This document shows positions 1 to 9,027 of a stretch of DNA of 39,322 nt, piece after piece. Position numbers and translations under genes: made by a program. The notes under the pieces were generated by a model. It searched no databases. It was not told the DNA's origin and was given only the letters and a program-made list of their open reading frames with translations. How positions within the stretch are numbered: position 1 is the stretch's first letter; each line of letters begins with the position of its first letter. Source of the DNA: Candidatus Neomarinimicrobiota bacterium (GTDB lineage: Bacteria > Fidelibacterota > UBA8477 > JABMPR01); the NCBI GenBank assembly GCA_016784545.1, contig JADHUM010000040.1, forward strand, positions 1-39,322, read 5' to 3'.

Positions 1-472
1 CATCCTGCCACTGAGGCAAGATATTCGGAAAAGCCACAAAATAGCTTCCCAGTAATGCGATGCCAGCCCAGAGATAAAAGCGACCCTTAAAACGTTCTTT
101 GAGGATAATCCGGGCCAGGATGATGGCGAAAATGGGTTGTAGCTTTTGTAGGAGGACCACGACTGAGAAGTGGATATAATGAATATAGCTCAAAGCCCTT
201 GTGTAGGCCAGAGTGCCAAGGAGGCCCCCAAACACCGCTATCCAGAAGATGGAGATCCAGGTCTTCCGGCTTAAGGTTTTAATCTTTGGCCAAAACTTAA
301 TAAGCCAGGGGAGGGTAATGAGAACACCAAGAGCATGCTCAGAAAAGACAATGAAGATACTGGGTAGACTATAAAGAGACTGTCTGAAGAGAGCGTCAAT
401 GGACCACAGAAATGCTGCGAATACAATGGCCAGTGGACCGATGTAGGGCCATGAGATCAATCGCTTAAACAC
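1..472 (-). CDS. EamA/DMT-family transporter, N-terminal part (runs off left edge)
   Basis: The reverse strand reads an open frame from a GTG at 472 to the window edge, about 157 codons, so the C-terminal half is missing. It has hydrophobic helices alternating with short basic loops. The first helix begins YIGPLAIVFAAFLWSIDAL, the second pair is separated by KFWPKIKTLSRKTW, and a later stretch reads LLQKLQPIFAIILARIILKE. That KLQPIFA..LARIILKE segment is typical of the end of the first EamA repeat in drug/metabolite exporters of the inner membrane. An in-frame TGA lies 24 nt upstream, so the start must be the GTG or an internal codon; no ATG is available near the N-terminus and the ribosome-binding site is weak. 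The substrate cannot be told from the sequence. Confidence 0.8.
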   Translation of the reverse strand, partial: MFKRLISWPYIGPLAIVFAAFLWSIDALFRQSLYSLPSIFIVFSEHALGVLITLPWLIKFWPKIKTLSRKTWISIFWIAVFGGLLGTLAYTRALSYIHYIHFSVVVLLQKLQPIFAIILARIILKERFKGRFYLWAGIALLGSYFVAFPNILPQWQD

Positions 473-577
473 GATATGAAGTATCCATTCTCATGGGAGG
501 AATATAATTAGACCGGGGTCAATGACGATGGATACATCCACCTCGGGAGAGAATTTATAAGTACCTGAAACGTCTAT

Positions 578-3325
578 TTACTTCAGATAGGTGATTTTTT
601 GCAGAGTACCTAAAACCTTGCCATTCACTTGGAATCTGGCGAAATAAACGCCCCCAGCCAGGCTCCCGGCAGGCTCCCATCTAACGCTACCTGATTTTTC
701 GAGATTGAGTGTTTCAACGAGACCACCTCGGATATTCAATATTTGCAATATCCCATTATCCCCAGTAGCCATATCTATGTTAAATGTAATGGTAGGATTA
801 AACGGATTGGGGTAACTTGATTGTATTCCCAAAGATTCTGGTATAAACAATGAGGTTTCAATTGTTGAGGTAACAGGTGAATTCATCCAATCCAGCAATC
901 GTCGCATCACTTGCCCGCGAGAACTATCTGATTCGCTTCCAAAATGTGTTAACGCCTCTAAACCAAAACCGAGCATCACGGCAGAATAGATCTGATTTTT
1001 AACTGAAGATCCACAAGATGCACCACCGAGGAAGGGATACATGAACATGGATGAGCCCCCATCAAGAATATTGTATGAGTCTGAAGCAATCTGATTGTTT
1101 GCAGCATCAGAACTCCCGATGGCATAACGATCATCAAGGGTAAAAAAATCATGTCCAGGGTCGCCATATACATTTGGCGTGATGATGTCATCTTCATTTA
1201 ATTCTGTCGAAAAATAGTTCATCAAAAAAATTTCAACAGTAAGATCGCCACTGGCCATATTCTGACCAGTCATGAGGATGTTTCCGCCCCCATCCAGATA
1301 ATTTGCGATGAGAAGGATACTGTTTTCATTCAGAGGTGCAGAATTATCACCGCTAAACCAGATAACTGAAGGGAAGTCATCTAACCACTCCAAATCAGGC
1401 AGTGCTCTTTCTCCAAGATCCCAGACCACATGCACCAGTTCTTCGGCCGCCAGGGCATCCGTAAAGTAGGTTTGGTAGTCAGAATTTCCAGTCATGGCAC
1501 CATCATCGTCAATAAGTACAATCTCTGGTAGACCCAATAGTAATTCAAAATGTTGTAGCTCTGGCTCGATTGATTCGTCTGATATAAAACTGACCTCAAA
1601 ACTGACTGAGCCAGGTGATAAGGTATCGCTAATATTGAATTCAAATGCCTGGTTTGATGTACTGGTCGCCATAAAATCTATGGGATTGAAACCGATGACA
1701 TCATCAATTAATTCTACCTCATTTCCCTGGATGGATAAGGTTGCAGTGGTATTATTCGCCTGAGCCCCCGTATTCTCTACAATGAGCCAGATAAGGACAT
1801 TCTCTCCAGGAGCAAAAATGTTGTCGCCATTGAAATCAGCCACAATCATATCAGTAATTCTAATATGAGGATTGGATTCATGTACTTCGATATCTGCCCA
1901 CATCGTATGATCAGAATCTGAAATATTACGTACGGCCACTTCTGTGTTCACACCCTCCCAGCCAATGGATGTTGGAATAGTTTCAAAATCGAAGTTCCGG
2001 TTGTTTGTGGAACCTGGCCAACTGTCGCCACTATTGGACCCATTGAAATGGCCATCAGCGGCTTTTACATCTACCATGCGGTGATTTTCATTACTATTGG
2101 TGGATCTGGAGTTGTCAATATGCCAGATGACCAGACCAGTACCAGGCAAGTGCTGCTCAGAGCCTATTCTCTGTCGATTCTCAATGAGATAATATTCCTC
2201 ACCCACATCCTGTCCGTGACTGTAATTTCCAATAAATGGATCCAATTCTCCATGGGTCCATAACTTGACTGCAAAGGAGTTTTCCTCAGCATTGGGAAAT
2301 TCAAAGTTCTGGATATTCTGGTTCGGTATGATTGGAATTGTCCAACCCAGCATTTCCTTACACCAGGCGGATAAATGAACGGGGCTGGAAGGAGTACTCC
2401 ATGAACCACTGGCCATGAGACACCAGCTCCCAACACCGTCTGAACTATAGTCAGTATCATAAAGATCAGGAAGACCCAGTGCATGCCCAAATTCGTGAGA
2501 AAAAACACCAATTTGGATGAGACCACCACTTCCCTGACTACCCCCGGCGACGGCAGGTTGCATGATATAATCCTGGACACGAATAGGTTGGCCTGTAAAG
2601 CTAGTATCGTTTGTGGAATAGGGAGCCCCTGTTCCTGAAGCTGCTGAATACACCCATCTGTGGGACCAGATAGAAGGTCCGCCAGATTCCCCTCCGCGAC
2701 CTGAATGGACAAAGAAAGTTGCATCGACATACCCATCATCATCGCCGGAATTAGCAATTCCATCGGGTCCGTCGTTGTCATATTGAGAGAAATCTATTTC
2801 CAAATCTGCTTGATTGAGAGCCTCTGTCATGAAATCCCCGACTCCGCCAGGCGGCTGGAAGAAACCATTGTCATAAGGAGAAGATTGAGAGCCCTCATAA
2901 TATTCACTATCATGACCTAATTCATACCATCCATATACGGTTCCAGACAGATGAAATTGGCCATAGGACATTTGCTCATAGTGTTCTGCCATGGTAATGC
3001 TGGGCCAGGGGCCATCAAATAGTTCCTGCTGTAGTTGGTCAACCACATTTTCGTTGTCGTTGGAGTCTGTATATGATCCCAGAATGACAGGGAAACTCAT
3101 GTAAACATCTTCTCGAAGGTCTCTCGTGCCAGTCGCTGCAGCTTGAAGATTGGCTGCCTTCACCCGTTGCATTTTAGCTGCCAATCCACCCTGGGTGTAG
3201 GACTCAGACATGATTTCCAGTTGCTGTTTAACCCTCTCAGAAGGAATTACACCGGGTTTCGCCAGTGTTGATCCCAGAACGATGGTAAGTATTAGTATAT
3301 GTGCCGAAATGAGCCTGTATATCAT
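578..3325 (-). CDS. Secreted M6-family zinc metalloprotease with C-terminal sorting domain
   Basis: This is a large exported metalloprotease of the immune-inhibitor-A-like M6 family. The frame is open to 3373, but I start at the ATG at 3325 because it follows AGG with good spacing and opens directly into a signal peptide (MIYRLISAHILILTIVLGSTLA); that gives 915 residues. The zinc motif HEFGHALGLPDLYD is at about residues 277-290 (HExxHxxGxxD), and the propeptide/catalytic region spans roughly 20-500. A middle region of beta-sandwich-like sequence follows. The last 85 residues (SYPNPFNPTITFNI then a GGVYFARF motif) are a FlgD-like/type IX secretion-type sorting domain, so the protein is probably secreted or displayed on the surface. 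Substrate unknown. It appears monocistronic. Confidence 0.93.
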   Translation of the reverse strand: MIYRLISAHILILTIVLGSTLAKPGVIPSERVKQQLEIMSESYTQGGLAAKMQRVKAANLQAAATGTRDLREDVYMSFPVILGSYTDSNDNENVVDQLQQELFDGPWPSITMAEHYEQMSYGQFHLSGTVYGWYELGHDSEYYEGSQSSPYDNGFFQPPGGVGDFMTEALNQADLEIDFSQYDNDGPDGIANSGDDDGYVDATFFVHSGRGGESGGPSIWSHRWVYSAASGTGAPYSTNDTSFTGQPIRVQDYIMQPAVAGGSQGSGGLIQIGVFSHEFGHALGLPDLYDTDYSSDGVGSWCLMASGSWSTPSSPVHLSAWCKEMLGWTIPIIPNQNIQNFEFPNAEENSFAVKLWTHGELDPFIGNYSHGQDVGEEYYLIENRQRIGSEQHLPGTGLVIWHIDNSRSTNSNENHRMVDVKAADGHFNGSNSGDSWPGSTNNRNFDFETIPTSIGWEGVNTEVAVRNISDSDHTMWADIEVHESNPHIRITDMIVADFNGDNIFAPGENVLIWLIVENTGAQANNTTATLSIQGNEVELIDDVIGFNPIDFMATSTSNQAFEFNISDTLSPGSVSFEVSFISDESIEPELQHFELLLGLPEIVLIDDDGAMTGNSDYQTYFTDALAAEELVHVVWDLGERALPDLEWLDDFPSVIWFSGDNSAPLNENSILLIANYLDGGGNILMTGQNMASGDLTVEIFLMNYFSTELNEDDIITPNVYGDPGHDFFTLDDRYAIGSSDAANNQIASDSYNILDGGSSMFMYPFLGGASCGSSVKNQIYSAVMLGFGLEALTHFGSESDSSRGQVMRRLLDWMNSPVTSTIETSLFIPESLGIQSSYPNPFNPTITFNIDMATGDNGILQILNIRGGLVETLNLEKSGSVRWEPAGSLAGGVYFARFQVNGKVLGTLQKITYLK

Positions 3326-3452
3326 GTTTGACCTAACTTTGGTGAAATTATTTGCCATCTGATTAAAATGCACGGGGATTGATTGAGAACAATGACTTAT
3401 CCCACAGGAAATATGGAGTTTTTCTAACGGAATTATTAGTACCCCCGCAGAA

Positions 3453-4121
3453 TCAACCGGGTTGAATGGACTTTACAAATTCCTCAAAGCTATGGAATAG
3501 AAAATCAGGTTGTGCATTTTCAAGCACTTCCACAGATGAAAAACCATACGACAGGGCGATTGCAATAGCACCGGTACCTTTGGCTGCAATGATATCCACT
3601 GGATTGTCTCCCAACATACATACATCGCCAGGCACATCTATTCCAAGCTCATGGATACCGTAGCGTATCACTTCTGGATTTGGTTTTGATACAGGTAATG
3701 AATCCCTTCCCAAAGTGAATTTGAAATGGTGTAGCAGCTTTAGTTCTCTTAAAACTGCCCTCACCATCACTTCTGGTTTGTTGGAAACCACACCCATGGG
3801 GCGCTGCTCATTCTCCAGAAATTCAACCACACCTGCATAAGGTTGCGCTTCATCAATAATATGAACCAGATAGAACTCACGGAATTTTTCCCAGATGCTT
3901 GTAACAAGTTTGTCATCCACTTTCATGTCTGGTTGATTTATCTGCAAACATTGCTCAAGTAAATAATGGGCTCCATTACCAACGTGGGACAATATGGTCG
4001 CGTGGGGCAATTGCGGATACCCCATGGATTCAAAGGCTCTATTTAAATTTGACGTGATGTCACGACTGGTATCAACCAGGGTTCCATCCAGATCAAATAA
4101 TATCCCACGGGGGTTTAACAT
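3453..4121 (-). CDS. gph: HAD-superfamily hydrolase, phosphoglycolate phosphatase-like
   Basis: This 222-residue cytoplasmic protein has the four HAD motifs in order: DLDGTLVDTS near residue 10 (nucleophile Asp and acid/base Asp), VVSNKP near 112 (motif II Ser), KPNPEVI near 145 (motif III Lys) and GDNPVDI near 171 (motif IV Asp). The alpha-helical cap between motifs I and II and the overall length fit phosphoglycolate phosphatase, which dephosphorylates 2-phosphoglycolate to glycolate. Other subfamily I phosphatases (pyrophosphatase PpaX, beta-phosphoglucomutase) share the layout, so the substrate is inferred. The ATG at 4121 is preceded by GAGGAA. There is no operon partner: the protease lies downstream with its own signal-peptide start, and an intergenic repeat lies upstream. 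Confidence 0.88.
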   Translation of the reverse strand: MLNPRGILFDLDGTLVDTSRDITSNLNRAFESMGYPQLPHATILSHVGNGAHYLLEQCLQINQPDMKVDDKLVTSIWEKFREFYLVHIIDEAQPYAGVVEFLENEQRPMGVVSNKPEVMVRAVLRELKLLHHFKFTLGRDSLPVSKPNPEVIRYGIHELGIDVPGDVCMLGDNPVDIIAAKGTGAIAIALSYGFSSVEVLENAQPDFLFHSFEEFVKSIQPG

Positions 4122-4150
4122 ATTTCCTCATTTCATATATACATAAGCGC

Positions 4151-4298
4151 TTTACAACGAATCTGTCTACACCCTATGGGTTTCGATAGACAGGTTTTAC
4201 GAACCATACGAATTTAATTTTATGTATTCCTCATAATCGTTGAAACTGATTTAAAACCTATTATGAAGATTCGTCGACTTCGTTTCGTTGGTTGTAAA
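4151..4298. repeat. Intergenic nested imperfect palindrome, copy 1
   Basis: In the gap between gph and etfA, the left side carries TTTACAACGAA (4151-4161), ACGAA (4199-4203) and ACGAAT (4208-4213). The right side carries ATTCGT (4269-4274), CTTCGT (4278-4283) and TTCGTTGgtTGTAAA (4284-4298), followed by a run of A. The arms are complementary and nested. The inner and outer arm words recur near 39016-39072, so this is probably a dispersed non-coding repeat. Only two copies are visible here. Confidence 0.45.
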
Positions 4299-4340
4299 AA
4301 AAATCTATTAATCATGTAGTCACAACTTGCTACCTGCTTC

Positions 4341-4372
4341 AAAATAAAAGAGGCCAGCAGAAAGCCAGCCTC
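4341..4372 (-). terminator. Rho-independent terminator of etfBA
   Basis: On the reverse strand GAGGCTGGC-TTTCT-GCTGGCCTC forms a 9-bp stem with two G-T wobbles and a 5-nt loop, followed by CATTTT-type U-rich sequence (reverse complement of 4341-4349). It sits 28 nt beyond the etfA stop. Confidence 0.8.
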
Positions 4373-4400
4373 ATTTCGGATAGAACTAAGGAAAAACTGT

Positions 4401-5375
4401 TTAAGCGAGAAGCTCCTTAAATGCGGTATTCAGGGCAGGAACAACCTCAAAGAGATCGGCAACAATCCCATAGTTGGCAACCTTGAAAATGGGAGCCTCA
4501 GGATCGGTGTTGATGGCTACGATACATTTGGAGGAATTCATTCCGGCCAGATGCTGGATCGCGCCAGAGATCCCACAGGCGATGTACAAATTGGGTGAGA
4601 CGGTTTTACCCGTTTGACCAACTTGATCGGCATGAGGACGCCATCCTGCGTCCACAGCAGCACGTGATGCACCCACAGCAGCACCCAGTGAGTCTGCCAG
4701 GGCTTCTATGATGTTATAATTCTCAGGTCCACCCATTCCACGACCACCAGAGACAATGATACTGGCTTCTGTGAGTTCGGGTCTGGAACTGGCTTTCATA
4801 ACTGTTTCAGTCACCGTCACCGAAGATTCAGCATCACTTAGGGCAACAACCATATTCTCAACAACTCCAGCACCCGCTTTCTCTTCGGCAGCGAATACAT
4901 TTGGTCTCAGTGTCACTACGACTGGAGCTTTCTTTGCAGCAACCTTTAAGAAAGCCTTGCCAGCATATACAGGTCTTTTCACCACGAGATGATCACCATC
5001 CCAAGTGGTTTCAACGACATCACTCAAAAGGCTGGCATCAGCTTTAGCAGCCAATATGGCTCCCAATTCCCGCCCCATGGCGGAGGAGCTAAGCAATACA
5101 ACCTCTGCATCAGAACTTGTCAGGGCATCCTTTAATAATTTTGCATAAGCTCCGGGGCTGTATACTCCCAATCCTCCATCCTCGGCCAGGTATATTTTAT
5201 CGGCACCATGACTGGTGACAGAAGTGCCAAGACCGGCGATCCCGGCACCTATCACACAGACTGAAAGAGTTCCCCCTGCTCCATCAGCTAAACGCCTACC
5301 TTCAGAAATTGCCTCAAGGGCATAAGATTTTAATTGTCCGTCACGTTGTTCAGCAAAAACTAGAATATTACTCAT
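4401..5375 (-). CDS. etfA: Electron transfer flavoprotein, alpha subunit
   Basis: EtfA binds FAD and, with EtfB, accepts electrons from acyl-CoA dehydrogenases and passes them towards the quinone pool. The 324 residues match the family's usual length. The C-terminal FAD domain shows [44 protein letters not shown] and [18 protein letters not shown] in the canonical order; the N-terminal half is the adenine-nucleotide-hydrolase-like domain. The ATG at 5375 has an AGGAGG site with 6-nt spacing and begins 9 nt after the etfB stop, so the two are one operon. Two acyl-CoA dehydrogenases in the window (15929-17077 and 26446-27621) are likely electron donors. Confidence 0.97.
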   Translation of the reverse strand: MSNILVFAEQRDGQLKSYALEAISEGRRLADGAGGTLSVCVIGAGIAGLGTSVTSHGADKIYLAEDGGLGVYSPGAYAKLLKDALTSSDAEVVLLSSSAMGRELGAILAAKADASLLSDVVETTWDGDHLVVKRPVYAGKAFLKVAAKKAPVVVTLRPNVFAAEEKAGAGVVENMVVALSDAESSVTVTETVMKASSRPELTEASIIVSGGRGMGGPENYNIIEALADSLGAAVGASRAAVDAGWRPHADQVGQTGKTVSPNLYIACGISGAIQHLAGMNSSKCIVAINTDPEAPIFKVANYGIVADLFEVVPALNTAFKELLA

Positions 5376-5384
5376 GATGACCTC

Positions 5385-6140
5385 CTATATGACCTGAGCT
5401 TCATCACGAAGCAATCGGACCAATTCTGCAGCAGCTTCTGGACCTTCACCGACAATTCGACCTTCAGGTTTTTTGGCAGGATAACTCATTTCCAGAATTT
5501 CGATACCACCGGCATCAAGCGTAACATCCTTGATCTCCAATGGTTTACGCTTGGCTTGCATAATACCCTTTAACGCAGGATAGCGAGGATCATTCAGCCC
5601 TTTTTCAGCGGTGATGACACAGGGTGTTCTCGCTGTAACTGTTTCCTTGCCACCCTCAATGTCTCTGTGAATGGTGGCCACGCCGTCCACAATTTCCAAT
5701 GTCTTGGCAGTAGGTAAAACGGGCATTCCCAGCAATTCACCAAGCATGCTGGCCACCTGATGACCATATCCATCAATGGCAATCTTGCCAGTGATGACCA
5801 GATCAGCTTCAAGTGCTTTTATTTCATCAGCCAGTGCTTTGGCTACTGATAAGCCATCAGCCAAGGCTGCGTTCTCAGCTTTGAGAAGGATTCCACTATC
5901 GGCACCCATAGCCATGGCGGTCCGCATGACAGGTTGTGCGTCTTCACTGGCAACAGTGAGAACAATCACTTCACCTTCGCCGGCAGCCTCTTTGAGGTTG
6001 AGGGCTTCTTCAACAGCGATTTCATCATAGGGGTTCATGATATATTTAACATCAGCAGGATCAATGGACAAACCATCTCCACTGATGACCACTTTAGTTT
6101 CAGTATCAGGCACCTGCTTGACACATACAACAATCTTCAT
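5385..6140 (-). CDS. etfB: Electron transfer flavoprotein, beta subunit
   Basis: EtfB is the AMP-binding partner of EtfA in the electron transfer flavoprotein. The start is the ATG at 6140 (MKIVVCVKQVPDTETKV), which follows AAGGAGCTC at ideal spacing; an in-frame ATG at 6170 lacks such a site and would add ten residues not typical of the family. Motifs seen: the N-terminal KQVPDTE, IMNPYDEIAVEEAL, and ITGKIAIDGYGHQVASMLGELLGMP, the last corresponding to the family signature around residues 115-140. At 251 residues it has the usual length. It is first in the etfBA operon. A TetR-type palindrome lies about 110 bp upstream. Confidence 0.97.
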   Translation of the reverse strand: MKIVVCVKQVPDTETKVVISGDGLSIDPADVKYIMNPYDEIAVEEALNLKEAAGEGEVIVLTVASEDAQPVMRTAMAMGADSGILLKAENAALADGLSVAKALADEIKALEADLVITGKIAIDGYGHQVASMLGELLGMPVLPTAKTLEIVDGVATIHRDIEGGKETVTARTPCVITAEKGLNDPRYPALKGIMQAKRKPLEIKDVTLDAGGIEILEMSYPAKKPEGRIVGEGPEAAAELVRLLRDEAQVI

Positions 6141-6251
6141 TCTGAGCTCCTTTTCAATTGATCTAAACATCTATTGAAATCAAATAATCAACTATTCCAT
6201 AGGTTTCATGAAAATAGATTCTTAAGGTCAATAAGCAAAATGATTCAACAT

Positions 6252-6265
6252 ACCGACTGGTCGGT
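6252..6265. promoter_or_regulatory. TetR-type operator palindrome between etfB and the 6410 gene
   Basis: ACCGACTGGTCGGT is a perfect 6-2-6 inverted repeat (ACCGAC/GTCGGT) in the divergent intergenic region. Short GC-rich palindromes of this form are typical binding sites for TetR-family repressors, including those controlling acyl-CoA oxidation and etf genes in other bacteria. It lies 112 bp from the etfB start and 145 bp from the start at 6410. No regulator gene is in the window. The palindrome is directly seen; its role is inferred. Confidence 0.6.
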
Positions 6266-6409
6266 TTGTAATATATAGTTTGTTTTTCCAAATTCAATAA
6301 CTGCTTTTCAATTCCGCAGTGTTTCTAATTGCTGGACAAATTGTTACAAAGAAAATAGCCATCCATCCTGTATTAATTAGTTTAAGGCATGGTATAAAGG
6401 ATGGAATAT

Positions 6410-9025
6410 ATGAAACTTAGATTTATCGCACTCATAAGCCTGCTCATGGTCCTTCTCGTAAGCTGTGAACGAAGCGGCTCTCCCTACAAAATAAATTCAA
6501 CGTCAGTGATAGAGGGCGAATACAGCGCACGTGCACTCTCTCCTACTCAATTGATTTCCTCTTATCCCATGGTGATGGACACATCTATCCCTCAACCCAT
6601 CCTTTTTAAACTCAGCCTGAATGGCGAAGACAACGAGGCTGGATTCGGAATGGATCATCAGCTAATCGTTCCTCAGGGTATTTCTGAGTTCTATGCACCT
6701 ACTTTAAAATTTGGTGGCCCGTCAATCATTCCTCCTGGGACACCTCCAGCAATGGACAAAGCCACCAATGTTCACTTCCGAGTAGACATACGCCCCATTC
6801 TACAGGCCTTTGAAGAACAGAATTACTATGTCACAGCTACCAATGATACCATCACAGCTGAGGCGTTTTCCGGGCTGTACATGGCTGGCGGGACAGCCCC
6901 CCTACAATGGATCTGGGACCTTCCTCAATCACCAGAGCAGCTTCAATTCCAGGATATTGATCAGGATTCCATTTATGAATTGAGTATCCACTTCGAGCCG
7001 CCTGTTCCTACCACAGACGAGGGACGGTGGATACTCAATGAGGACATCTCAAATTTGCCTAATTTTTCTTGTCCCGAAGCGCCCCTTTTGGAAGCACTCA
7101 CCAACCTGGCCCTGGAAGAAGCCGTTCTTAATATCCGTGAGGATGGTGCTTTCTCAGCGGGCAAGGAGTGGCCAGGAGTATGGACCCGTGATATATCTTT
7201 TGCCGGTCAGCTATCGCTGGCATATCTCTTCCCAGAAAATATGAAAACCAGCCTTCGGGCAAAACTTAGTGATTCAGGTAGAATTATCCAGGATACTGGC
7301 ACAGGGGGATCATGGCCCGTGTCAAGTGATCGCCATGTCTGGACGCTGGCAGCCTGGGAAGTATTTCTGGCTACCGGCGATGAAGAGTGGCTGGAAGAAA
7401 TTAAGGGACCCGTGGTACAGGCCCTCCAGGAGGATCTGCTCTGGAATAGAGATCCTGTATCAGGAATGCTGCAAGGGGAGACCAGCTTTGAAGATTGGCG
7501 GGAACAGACCTATCCCCCATGGATGACACCCTCTGACATTCATTCCTCACATGCCCTCTCCACAAACATCATTTTCAAACGGGCATTGGAGATTGGATTG
7601 GTCCTGGTTGATAATAACCCTGAAGTTATTCGATCCTGGTCTCAACTCATCCAAAGACTGGATCAAAGCATTCTGCAACATTTTTGGAATGCATCCCTTA
7701 ATGCTCCAGCCAGCTATGTCATGACGACGCCATCCTGGGTTCCCGCCCCATATCGGGATATTTTGGGTGAGTCCTTGGGTATCCTGTATTTAAAATCGTT
7801 TGCAGGCCTGGATTCCCAGCTTGTGGCCAGCTATCCTCGCACGCAATTTGGTACTCCCATTATCTCCCATCAGCTCCCCCATTCCCCACCCTACCATAAC
7901 AAGGCGATTTGGCCTTTTGTAGAAACCTATGCACTTCTGGCAGCAAAACAGTCAGGCAACAGTCAGGCCTATGCTCACGGCTTCAATAGTCTGATCCGCT
8001 CTGCCAGCTTGTTCTTGTCACATCGTGAAAATTTTGAATACAAATCTGGCCGACCTGATGAAACCCAGATTAATTCAGATCGACAGCTCTGGAGTGTTGC
8101 AGGGTGGCTGGGAGCTATTTATCGGGGTCTTTTTGGAATCTCAGTTAATTATAATTTTGACCATAATGGGTTTGACCTCACACTTGAACCAAACAACCCA
8201 TTTGAATGGGACAGGTTTTCACTCTCAAATTTCACCCTGCACCATACACCGATCTCCATTCTGATCAATGGTTCTGGTGCCCACATCCTCCTCATGACAA
8301 TTAATGGCGTGCCACAGGCAAGTGATTCACCCATACCTCTCAAAGGTGAAGCACTGAATATTGTCGTTGAATTGGGAGCAGGGAAGACTGAGCCAATAGA
8401 CAAGATTGAACTGGTAGATTATCTTCTTCCAGATGCACCTGAGATATTCTGGTCAAATGACACGCTGGTCTGGACCTCCACATCGAGGCAAGGCATCCTG
8501 GAATTAAATGGTCGATATCTTGACTCACTCGAACAGCCCACAGTCATTATTCCTGACACTCTGAATGGGTTCTTTTCCATGAGATCCATGGACTCCACTG
8601 GGCAATTAAGTTTACCAACCAAACCTCACTACCTGGGACCTTCGGCTACCTTGATGTTGAGTTCGAGAGAGCCCTACTATATTGAGTTAGGTACATCGAA
8701 TGCATTTATTGATATGGATTTTGAAGTTCCCTCCGAGGGAAACTACCTGCTCCGGTTTATATACAGTAATGGAGCGGGACCGATTAATACCGGGAATACC
8801 TGTGGGCTGGCAAAATTGGTGATCAATAATTGGTGGTTGGAACAAATGATCAGTTTTCCCCATACAGCTGGTTGGGAAAAACTTTCTACCACTTCATGGG
8901 CAAAAGCCTATTTCAAACAGGGGAATAACTCACTCATGCTCAACCAGGAAACCCTTCCTGTTACCAACATGAATGGAGAGCAGAATCAATTTAGAGTGTT
9001 TAGTGTGGAGATTATCCCACTTTAG
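6410..9025 (+). CDS. Lipoprotein with six-hairpin glycosidase-like and carbohydrate-binding-like domains
   Basis: I use the ATG at 6410, since AAAGGATGG precedes it with proper spacing while the ATG at 6401 abuts the site; the product is 871 residues. MKLRFIALISLLMVLLVSC is a lipoprotein signal with lipobox LVSC and lipidated Cys19. After a beta-rich N-terminal region (about 20-210), residues 220-620 look like an (alpha/alpha)6 six-hairpin glycosidase domain: a GVWTRDISFAGQ segment (W-x-RD is recurrent in such enzymes), GGSWPVSSDRHVW, helix-rich W/D/E-containing repeats, and SDRQLWSVAGWLGAIYRGLFG. The last 140 residues (GNYLLRFIYSNGAG, LAKLVINNWW, FPHTAGWEKLS, NSLMLNQE) resemble a CBM6/CBM35-type beta-sandwich. 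It probably acts on an oligosaccharide at the cell surface or in the periplasm. The GH family and substrate are not assigned. Confidence 0.75.
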   Translation: MKLRFIALISLLMVLLVSCERSGSPYKINSTSVIEGEYSARALSPTQLISSYPMVMDTSIPQPILFKLSLNGEDNEAGFGMDHQLIVPQGISEFYAPTLKFGGPSIIPPGTPPAMDKATNVHFRVDIRPILQAFEEQNYYVTATNDTITAEAFSGLYMAGGTAPLQWIWDLPQSPEQLQFQDIDQDSIYELSIHFEPPVPTTDEGRWILNEDISNLPNFSCPEAPLLEALTNLALEEAVLNIREDGAFSAGKEWPGVWTRDISFAGQLSLAYLFPENMKTSLRAKLSDSGRIIQDTGTGGSWPVSSDRHVWTLAAWEVFLATGDEEWLEEIKGPVVQALQEDLLWNRDPVSGMLQGETSFEDWREQTYPPWMTPSDIHSSHALSTNIIFKRALEIGLVLVDNNPEVIRSWSQLIQRLDQSILQHFWNASLNAPASYVMTTPSWVPAPYRDILGESLGILYLKSFAGLDSQLVASYPRTQFGTPIISHQLPHSPPYHNKAIWPFVETYALLAAKQSGNSQAYAHGFNSLIRSASLFLSHRENFEYKSGRPDETQINSDRQLWSVAGWLGAIYRGLFGISVNYNFDHNGFDLTLEPNNPFEWDRFSLSNFTLHHTPISILINGSGAHILLMTINGVPQASDSPIPLKGEALNIVVELGAGKTEPIDKIELVDYLLPDAPEIFWSNDTLVWTSTSRQGILELNGRYLDSLEQPTVIIPDTLNGFFSMRSMDSTGQLSLPTKPHYLGPSATLMLSSREPYYIELGTSNAFIDMDFEVPSEGNYLLRFIYSNGAGPINTGNTCGLAKLVINNWWLEQMISFPHTAGWEKLSTTSWAKAYFKQGNNSLMLNQETLPVTNMNGEQNQFRVFSVEIIPL

Positions 9026-9027
9026 AA

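Noticed and set aside
2164-2781. A 205-codon minus-strand frame
   Set aside because: It is an out-of-frame reading of the M6 protease gene on the same strand.
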